Assembly (NCBI GenBank): GCA_021825035.1
Contig: JAKAIQ010000071.1
Coordinates: 1 to 9,414 of the forward strand
Origin: Deltaproteobacteria bacterium
GTDB lineage: Bacteria; Desulfobacterota; GWC2-55-46
Direction of reading: 5' to 3'
Length of the DNA: 9,414 bases
Made by a program: the position numbers and the translations under genes. Each line of letters begins with the position of its first letter. The stretch's first letter is position 1. The notes under the pieces are model-generated. The model was not told the DNA's origin. It saw nothing but the letters and a program-made list of their open reading frames with translations, and searched no databases. Of this stretch, positions 5,485 to 9,414 are shown one piece after another.

Positions 5485-6217
5485 GTCCGACGAAGAGATC
5501 GAGATAATGAGGAGGAGCAGCCAGATCGTAGCCGAGATCCTTCTCATCTTGAAAGAAAAGGTAGAACCGGGGATTACGACCCTCGATCTCGAGCGTACGG
5601 CAGAGGAAGAGACACGGAAAAGGAAGGCGAAGCCCGCGTTCAAGGGATACAGGGGTTATCCATACTGTCTCTGCACGTCAGTTAACGATCAGGTGGTTCA
5701 CGGCATGCCGTCCAGGCGAGCGTTAAAGGACGGCGACATAGTAAGCATTGATTTTGGCGTCTCATACGAGGGGTTTTACGGCGATTCGGCGATAACGGTG
5801 CCGGTGGGCGGCGTTACGGCAGATTCGATGCGGCTCATCAAGGTAACTGCCGAGTCCCTGAACAGAGCCATAGAGGCCGCTCGAGTCGGAAATCGCCTGA
5901 TGGACATATCGAGCGCTGTTCAGAAATGCGTTGAAGCGGAAGGCTTTTCCGTGGTAAGGGAGTTTGTTGGGCACGGGATCGGCAAGGAACTCCATGAACC
6001 CCCACAGGTGCCTAACTTCGGCGAGCCTGGAAAGGGCATGAGGCTTAAGGCCGGAATGGTGCTGGCCATCGAACCAATGATAAATATGGGTGGCAGCGGC
6101 GTGAGAATACTTGATGACGGATGGACGGCGGTAACCGTCGACGGCAGCCTTTCCGCCCATTTCGAGCATACTGTGGCCGTGACCGAAAAAGGCCCTCACG
6201 TGCTTTCGAGAGTCTGA
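5459..6217 (+). CDS. map: type I methionine aminopeptidase
   Basis: Map removes the initiator methionine from new proteins after deformylation. With the TTG start the product is 252 residues, close to the usual 250-265. All catalytic metal ligands of the pita-bread fold are present: D98 (IDFG), D109 (GDSAIT), H172 (GHGIG), E205 (IEPM) and E236 (HFEHTV). The substrate-site histidines H81 (VVHGMPS) and H179 (LHEPP) are also present. The start is unsettled. TTG 5459 overlaps adk by 26 nt and has only a weak site upstream, whereas the good ribosome site AAAGGAAG lies after it, just before in-frame ATA 5474 and ATT 5477. The first downstream ATG is 5507, inside the conserved first helix (EIMRRSSQIVAE). 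Function is secure, the start is not. Confidence 0.96.
   Translation: MRKEEIILKSDEEIEIMRRSSQIVAEILLILKEKVEPGITTLDLERTAEEETRKRKAKPAFKGYRGYPYCLCTSVNDQVVHGMPSRRALKDGDIVSIDFGVSYEGFYGDSAITVPVGGVTADSMRLIKVTAESLNRAIEAARVGNRLMDISSAVQKCVEAEGFSVVREFVGHGIGKELHEPPQVPNFGEPGKGMRLKAGMVLAIEPMINMGGSGVRILDDGWTAVTVDGSLSAHFEHTVAVTEKGPHVLSRV
5463..5470 (+). promoter_or_regulatory. Shine-Dalgarno-like site inside the adk-map overlap
   Basis: AAAGGAAG lies downstream of TTG 5459 and a few bases before the in-frame codons ATA 5474 and ATT 5477. It would suit a non-standard start at one of these, giving a product beginning (M)ILKSDEE or (M)LKSDEE. Alternatively it is only a purine-rich stretch of the adk 3' end encoding EKGRN. 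Confidence 0.3.
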
Positions 6218-6218
6218 C

Positions 6219-6253
6219 GTTGGCCGGGGACAGCTGGATAAAAGCCAGCCAAC
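6219..6253 (+). other. imperfect hairpin after map
   Basis: GTTGG (6219-6223) pairs with CCAAC (6249-6253), and CTGG (6234-6237) with CCAG (6245-6248), leaving a 10-nt bulge on the left side and an ATAAAAG loop. It lies immediately after the map stop in the 131-nt map-infA spacer. No T tract follows. The rest of the spacer has further short GC-rich repeats (for example 6274-6284) but no convincing promoter or ORF. Confidence 0.28.
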
Positions 6254-6348
6254 ATAACGACATGAACTTACGGCGGCAAAGCCGGCTGTAATCAACGATC
6301 ACTAAATGAGAATCGCGGGCGCCGATAATAAGCCCTTAAGAGTTAAAA

Positions 6349-6567
6349 ATGGCCAAAGAAGAGTCGATACAGGTTGAAGGCACGGTAATTGAAACACTGC
6401 CAAACGCCATGTTCAGGGTTGAGCTTGAGAATGGCCATAAGGTGCTTGCGCATGTCTCCGGCAAGATGAGGATGCACTTCATAAAAATACTTCCCGGTGA
6501 TAAGGTGACGATTGAGCTTTCTCCGTATGACCTGACCAGGGGGCGGATAACGTACAGGGCAAAATAA
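6349..6567 (+). CDS. infA: translation initiation factor IF-1
   Basis: IF-1 occupies the A site of the 30S subunit during initiation and works with IF-2 and IF-3. The product is 72 residues, the standard length, and consists of one OB-fold S1-like domain. Recognisable stretches are MAKEESIQVEGTVIETLPNA, MFRVELENGHKVLAHVSGKM, IKILPGDKVTIELSPYDL and TRGRITYRAK, all close to the family consensus. The ribosome site is weak: AAGAG at 6338-6342, 6 nt before the ATG. The gene is isolated by spacers of 131 nt before and 112 nt after it, rather than packed against map and rpmJ as in many genomes, so it may have its own control. No clear promoter was seen. Confidence 0.97.
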   Translation: MAKEESIQVEGTVIETLPNAMFRVELENGHKVLAHVSGKMRMHFIKILPGDKVTIELSPYDLTRGRITYRAK

Positions 6568-6583
6568 GGGTTCGTAAACTAAT

Positions 6584-6601
6584 CGGCTTGCCGGGAAGCC
6601 G
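6584..6601 (+). other. hairpin 1 of a tandem pair between infA and rpmJ
   Basis: CGGCTT (6584-6589) and AAGCCG (6596-6601) pair perfectly around a 6-nt loop GCCGGG, starting 17 nt after the infA stop. No T run follows. Confidence 0.45.
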
Positions 6602-6614
6602 GCATTACTTAGGG

Positions 6615-6632
6615 ACGCCGTTCTTGCGGCGT
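6615..6632 (+). other. hairpin 2 of a tandem pair between infA and rpmJ
   Basis: ACGCCG (6615-6620) and CGGCGT (6627-6632) pair perfectly around a 6-nt loop TTCTTG. The size (6-bp stem, 6-nt loop) is the same as that of the hairpin 14 nt upstream, although the sequences differ. T-rich sequence appears only after 8 nt and is short, so an intrinsic terminator is unlikely, but partial attenuation cannot be excluded. Confidence 0.45.
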
Positions 6633-6679
6633 GAATGGACTGTTTTCTGGATTTCGATTAAAATGGTGAGAGGGTCAAG

Positions 6680-6793
6680 ATGAAGGTCAGAAGTTCGGTG
6701 AAGAAGATTTGCGCCAAGTGCAAGATAGTAAAGCGTAGCGGTGTAGTAAGGGTTGTTTGCACCAACCCCAAGCACAAACAGAGACAGGGGTAA
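6680..6793 (+). CDS. rpmJ: 50S ribosomal protein L36, zinc-binding form
   Basis: L36 is the smallest 50S protein and binds 23S rRNA in the interior of the subunit. The 37-residue product begins MKVRSSVKKICAKCKIVKRS and ends CTNPKHKQRQG, an almost exact match to the family consensus. The zinc ligands C11, C14, C27 and H32 are all present, so this is the C+ (zinc) paralogue. GAGAGGG (6668-6674) lies 5 nt before the ATG. The gene sits between infA and rpsM as in most bacteria; a 112-nt spacer with two hairpins precedes it and a 42-nt spacer follows. Confidence 0.97.
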   Translation: MKVRSSVKKICAKCKIVKRSGVVRVVCTNPKHKQRQG

Positions 6794-6822
6794 TCGAGTG
6801 AACGATTCAGCAAACCCATTGC

Positions 6823-6829
6823 AAGGAGG
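6823..6829 (+). promoter_or_regulatory. Shine-Dalgarno of rpsM
   Basis: AAGGAGG is a perfect site 6 nt before TTG 6836. It decides the TTG start of S13, since no ATG or GTG lies between it and the conserved ARIAGVDL. Confidence 0.8.
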
Positions 6830-6835
6830 AGCAAG

Positions 6836-7210
6836 TTGGCCAGGATTGCAGGCGTAGATCTTAATAAAAATAAAAGGGTACAGTTCGCTCTTACCAAGAT
6901 ATACGGCATAGGTGACGCAACCGCTTCGAAGATTCTTGTGAAAGCGGAAGTTGATCCTGCCGTAAAGGTACAGGATCTGACAGAGGCCCAGATAGCATCC
7001 ATAAGAAAGGTCATCGATACCGATTATAAAGTCGAGGGCGATTTGAGGAAGGAAGTATCGATGCATGTCAAGATGCTCATAGACATGGGGTGTTACAGGG
7101 GCATACGTCACAGAAAAAATCTTCCTGTCCACGGCCAGAGGACACATACGAACGCCAGAACAAGAAAGGGGCCGAGGAAGGGAGTTGTGGCAATAAGAAA
7201 GGCGGAATAG
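6836..7210 (+). CDS. rpsM: 30S ribosomal protein S13
   Basis: S13 sits in the 30S head, forms bridges with the 50S subunit (L5 is a partner) and contacts P-site tRNA with its C-terminal tail. The 124-residue product is of normal length. It begins (M)ARIAGVDLNKNKRV, has the helix-hairpin-helix region IYGIGDATASKIL, and the C-terminal RNA-binding signature CYRGIRHRKNLPVHGQRTHTNA followed by RTRKGPRKG. The tail ends VAIRKAE instead of the more common lysine-rich end. TTG is used as start. rpsM opens the alpha-type block (rpsM-rpsK-rpsD-rpoA); in E. coli the S4 repression site of that operon lies just upstream of rpsM, but here only 42 nt separate it from rpmJ. Confidence 0.97.
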   Translation: MARIAGVDLNKNKRVQFALTKIYGIGDATASKILVKAEVDPAVKVQDLTEAQIASIRKVIDTDYKVEGDLRKEVSMHVKMLIDMGCYRGIRHRKNLPVHGQRTHTNARTRKGPRKGVVAIRKAE

Positions 7211-7219
7211 AGCCGTCAT

Positions 7220-7297
7220 ATGCGTGACGCCGCATGATCCGGGTTTGTCGCTCGGACGCCGGCGATGTCTGGCTTGGCAGAGTCGTAAAAGCGCCGG
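7220..7297 (+). other. cluster of short inverted repeats in the rpsM-rpsK spacer
   Basis: The 170-nt spacer 7211-7380 holds ATGCG/CGCAT (7220-7224 with 7231-7235, 6-nt loop), TCTG/CAGA (7268-7271 with 7278-7281, 6-nt loop), and an enclosing pair CCGGCG/CGCCGG (7259-7264 with 7292-7297). They may form a structured leader for rpsK. A TATAAA at 7358-7363 with GTGACG (7337-7342) gives only a poor promoter match (15-nt spacing). The longest small frame seen (23 codons from ATG 7234) lacks a ribosome site. Individual stems are short, so confidence is low. Confidence 0.3.
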
Positions 7298-7380
7298 ACC
7301 GATGACTGTAAGAGCCGCCGTAATTTAAATAGCCGCGTGACGTATTTTACGAACCTCTATAAAAACGTTTCGGAGGAAAG

Positions 7381-7755
7381 ATGGCAAAGGTAAAAAAAGA
7401 GAAGAGGGCGGTATCAAAAGGGATCGCCCATATCAAGTCTACTTTTAATAATACGATAATAAGCATTACCGACCCTGTCGGTAATGTCATCGCGTGGTCG
7501 AGTGCCGGGGCGCAGGGTTTCAAGGGCTCAAGGAAAGGCACTCCGTTTGCCGCGCAGGTCGCGGCCGAGACGGCAGCCAGGAAGGCCATAGACAGCGGCG
7601 TAAAAAACGTCGACGTGTACATAAATGGTCCGGGAGCAGGAAGGGAAGCGGCTCTGAGATCGCTTCAGGCAGCCGGATTCAGCATAAGCCTCATAAGGGA
7701 TGTAACGCCGCTCCCTCATAATGGATGCAGACCGCCAAAGAGACGCAGGGTATAG
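7381..7755 (+). CDS. rpsK: 30S ribosomal protein S11
   Basis: S11 is on the 30S platform, binds 16S rRNA near the 690 and 790 loops and contacts the Shine-Dalgarno helix region together with S7 and S18. The 124-residue product has the usual length (about 129). It shows GIAHIKSTFNNTIISITD near the N terminus, WSSAGAQGFKGSRKGTPFAA in the middle, VYINGPGAGREAALRSLQ, and the invariant C-terminal region IRDVTPLPHNGCRPPKRRRV. The ATG has GGAGG (7372-7376) 4 nt upstream. It is flanked by a 170-nt spacer before it and an 84-nt spacer after it. Confidence 0.97.
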   Translation: MAKVKKEKRAVSKGIAHIKSTFNNTIISITDPVGNVIAWSSAGAQGFKGSRKGTPFAAQVAAETAARKAIDSGVKNVDVYINGPGAGREAALRSLQAAGFSISLIRDVTPLPHNGCRPPKRRRV

Positions 7756-7763
7756 GACGCTGG

Positions 7764-7796
7764 ATGTCCGTCGGCTTTTCATGAGCTGCCGGACAT
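7764..7796 (+). other. extended hairpin between rpsK and rpsD
   Basis: ATGTCCG (7764-7770) pairs perfectly with CGGACAT (7790-7796). After one T-C mismatch (7771/7789), CGGCTT (7772-7777) pairs with GAGCTG (7783-7788), with two G-T wobbles, leaving a 5-nt TTCAT loop. This gives about 13 pairs, the longest stem in the window. It starts 8 nt after the rpsK stop and lacks a T tract. Its right end touches the -35-like box of the promoter candidate. It might act as an mRNA end-stabilising stem or an S4 target; neither is shown by the sequence. Confidence 0.5.
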
Positions 7797-7822
7797 GACA
7801 TGATCTATAAGTTACTTATAAT
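7795..7822 (+). promoter_or_regulatory. candidate sigma-70 promoter for rpsD-rpoA
   Basis: The -35-like ATGACA (7795-7800, 5 of 6 matches to TTGACA) is followed after 16 nt by a perfect -10 box TATAAT (7817-7822). Transcription would begin near 7829, right at the Shine-Dalgarno GGAGG, giving a very short leader of about 10 nt. The -10 box also overlaps the AT-rich inverted repeat TATAAG/CTTATA (7806-7820), so the match may be incidental to that repeat. Confidence 0.45.
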
Positions 7823-7828
7823 TAATAT

Positions 7829-7833
7829 GGAGG
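7829..7833 (+). promoter_or_regulatory. Shine-Dalgarno of rpsD
   Basis: GGAGG lies 6 nt before TTG 7840 and decides this start; the S4 consensus ARYIDS follows directly after the TTG. Confidence 0.75.
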
Positions 7834-7839
7834 ATCACG

Positions 7840-8466
7840 TTGGCAAGATACATAGATTCGGTATGCAAGATATGCAGGCGGGAGGGTATGAAGCTTTTCT
7901 TCAAGGCCGAGCGATGCTATACGGACAAATGCGCCTTTGAAAGAAGAAGCTATGCGCCAGGTCAGCACGGACAGGCAAGGGGGAAGGTCTCGGAATATGC
8001 CCTGCAGCTCAGAGAAAAGCAGAAGATTAAAAGGGTCTATGGCCTCATGGAGTCCCAGTTCAAGAACACATTCAAGGACGCCGACAGGTCAAAGGGCATA
8101 ACGGGTGAAAACCTGGTTTCATTTCTGGAAAGAAGGCTCGATAACGCCGTTCACAGGGCCGGATTCGCAGGCAGCAGAAAGGAAGCCCGCATGCTCGTTA
8201 CGCAGGGCTATTTCCGCGTAAACGGTAGAAAAGTCGATATCCCTTCTTTCAGGCTCCGGGCCAATGATACGATCGAGGTTGCGGCTAAAAAGAAAAAAGA
8301 TGAGAAAATTATCGGGAGCCTCAAGGCCGTTGAAAGGCGCGGCGTGCCTGGATGGCTTATTCTTGACAGGGACAACATGAAGGCAACGGTGTCAAGGCTG
8401 CCTGTCAGGGACGATGTTACGCTTCCTATGCACGAACAGCTCATAGTAGAGTTGTACTCCAAGTAA
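7840..8466 (+). CDS. rpsD: 30S ribosomal protein S4, zinc-binding form
   Basis: S4 is a primary 16S rRNA binder that starts assembly of the 30S body, and with S5 it sets decoding accuracy. In E. coli it represses the alpha operon. The product has 208 residues (family about 200-210). Its N-terminal domain carries C9, C12, C26 and C31 (CKIC then CYTDKC), spaced like the zinc site of Thermus S4, so this is the C+ form. RRSYAPGQHGQ and REKQKIKRVYG follow, then an S4 RNA-binding domain around residues 97-160 (ERRLDNAVHRAGFAGSRKEA, QGYFRVNGRKVDIPS). The C terminus EQLIVELYSK is canonical. The start is TTG with a good ribosome site. A candidate promoter and a long hairpin lie in the 84-nt spacer upstream; rpoA follows after 79 nt. 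Confidence 0.97.
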   Translation: MARYIDSVCKICRREGMKLFFKAERCYTDKCAFERRSYAPGQHGQARGKVSEYALQLREKQKIKRVYGLMESQFKNTFKDADRSKGITGENLVSFLERRLDNAVHRAGFAGSRKEARMLVTQGYFRVNGRKVDIPSFRLRANDTIEVAAKKKKDEKIIGSLKAVERRGVPGWLILDRDNMKATVSRLPVRDDVTLPMHEQLIVELYSK

Positions 8467-8545
8467 GTGTAACGTTTACTATTCTCGAGCCCGGAAGTAA
8501 TCTTACCGCGTTAGAAGTCATATATTTTAAAAAGACGGGGGTATC

Positions 8546-9414
8546 ATGCAAAAAAACTGGCGTGACCTGATTAAACCAAGAAAGCTCGAGGTTGAAAAGG
8601 AGACACTTACCGGAACATATGGCAAATTCATCATCGAGCCGTTGGAAAGAGGTTTCGGGGTTACAATAGGAAATGCCCTTCGAAGGATACTGCTGTCTTC
8701 CCTTCAAGGGGCTGCCATTACGAGCGTGAAGATAGACGGAGTGCTTCATGAGTTCTCATCGATACCGGGAGTTAAGGAGGATGTCTCAGACATAATTCTT
8801 AACCTTAAACAGGTAAGGCTCAAGATGCATGGCGATGGACCTAAAACTTTGAAGATCAAAGGTTCCGACGGCGGAGACGTAAAGGCGGGCAACATAATCT
8901 GCGATTCAACTGTAGAGATACTTAACCCGGATCAGCATATAGCCACGATCTCGAAAGATGCTAAATTCGAGTGTGAACTGGTTGCGACTACCGGAAAAGG
9001 GTATGTTTCTTCCGAGCGGAATAAGCTTCCCGAACAGTCCATCGGCACCATACCGATCGATTCCATTTTTCAGCCGGTGACACGCGTAAATTTCAATGTC
9101 ACCCATGCCAGAGTGGGACAGAGGACCGACTATGACAAGCTTGCGGTCGAGTTATGGACTACCGGCGCTATCGATCCGCAGAACGCCGTGGCCATAGCGG
9201 CCAAGATACTGAAAGATCAGTTGAGCGTGTTTATAACTTTTGAGGAGGGGGGCGAGGAGGGGCAATTTGAGAAGGCGGAGACCAAGCCTCAGTTCAACGA
9301 GATCCTGTTCAAGATCGTCGATGAGCTTGAGCTTTCAGTGAGATCGGCAAACTGCTTGAAGAACGCCGATATAAAATACATAGGCGAGATGGTCCGGAAA
9401 ACCGAACAGGAGAT
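8546..9414 (+). CDS. rpoA: DNA-directed RNA polymerase alpha subunit (3' end outside window)
   Basis: Alpha dimerises to nucleate RNA polymerase assembly (beta, then beta'), and its C-terminal domain binds UP elements and activators. The frame from ATG 8546 is open to the window end, giving 289 codons of an expected 320-340. The N-terminal domain shows FIIEPLERGFGVTIGNALRRILLSS (dimer interface) at about residues 28-52, VLHEFSSIPGVKEDVSDIILNLK, and AKFECELVATTGKGYV. Residues 232-252 form a Glu-rich flexible linker. The C-terminal domain starts with ILFKIVDELELSVRSANCLKNADIKYIG; R266 corresponds to E. coli R265, the main DNA contact, and N269 and C270 also match. The ribosome site is poor (GGGGG at 8537-8541, 4 nt before ATG). 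The 79-nt spacer before it shows no strong promoter. Confidence 0.97.
   Translation, partial: MQKNWRDLIKPRKLEVEKETLTGTYGKFIIEPLERGFGVTIGNALRRILLSSLQGAAITSVKIDGVLHEFSSIPGVKEDVSDIILNLKQVRLKMHGDGPKTLKIKGSDGGDVKAGNIICDSTVEILNPDQHIATISKDAKFECELVATTGKGYVSSERNKLPEQSIGTIPIDSIFQPVTRVNFNVTHARVGQRTDYDKLAVELWTTGAIDPQNAVAIAAKILKDQLSVFITFEEGGEEGQFEKAETKPQFNEILFKIVDELELSVRSANCLKNADIKYIGEMVRKTEQE

Noticed and set aside
4705..5643. 312-codon open frame on the minus strand across the ends of secY, adk and map
   Set aside because: It lies opposite three well-identified genes, has no ribosome site or recognisable domain, and its openness follows from the codon bias of the plus strand.
6584..6660. Intrinsic terminator after infA
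   Set aside because: The stems are good but no T run follows directly; the nearest T-rich bases are separated and interrupted by G and C.
6605..7219. 204-codon minus-strand frame across rpmJ and rpsM
   Set aside because: It covers two certain ribosomal genes on the other strand and shows no family features; treated as a shadow.
7234..7305. 23-codon frame in the rpsM-rpsK spacer
   Set aside because: Very short, no Shine-Dalgarno and no recognisable product.

Overview
This window is a stretch of bacterial chromosome carrying the distal part of the spc ribosomal-protein operon joined to the alpha operon. All genes are on the + strand, in this order: rplE (3' part), rpsN, rpsH, rplF, rplR, rpsE, rpmD, rplO, secY, adk, map, infA, rpmJ, rpsM, rpsK, rpsD, rpoA (5' part). 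No mobile element, CRISPR array, tRNA, rRNA or intrinsic terminator was seen.

The organism is a bacterium, not an archaeon: SecY, IF-1, L36 and RpoA are all bacterial types. The adk-map insertion between secY and infA, the short zinc-binding S14, the four-Cys S4, L36 and adenylate kinase, and protein wording close to what I remember of Geobacter-like sequences suggest a deltaproteobacterial (Desulfobacterota) or Nitrospirota-like lineage. That placement is an inference with low confidence. Ile ATA and Arg AGG/AGA codons are common even in the ribosomal genes, and TTG is a frequent start codon (rpsE, secY, rpsM, rpsD, probably map; rpsN uses GTG).

Layout: 1-383 is the L5 C-terminal region. 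384-2978 holds S14, S8, L6, L18, S5 and L30. 3073-6217 is a compact block of L15, SecY, Adk and Map with abutting or overlapping junctions. 6349-8466 holds IF-1, L36, S13, S11 and S4 as separate cistrons with spacers of 42-170 nt. 8546-9414 is the RNA polymerase alpha subunit, cut by the window end inside its C-terminal domain.

The genes jointly build the ribosome (30S: S14, S8, S5, S13, S11, S4; 50S: L5, L6, L18, L30, L15, L36), start translation (IF-1), supply the membrane protein-conducting channel (SecY), remove N-terminal methionine (Map), balance adenylate pools (Adk) and assemble RNA polymerase (alpha). The gene content is ordinary. What deserves a second look lies between the genes. 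Ten spacers of 42-179 nt split the cluster, and most carry short inverted repeats. One, before rpsD, also has a near-consensus sigma-70 promoter, and one, before rpsH, has a 50-codon open frame. I did not find evidence for a new biological system.
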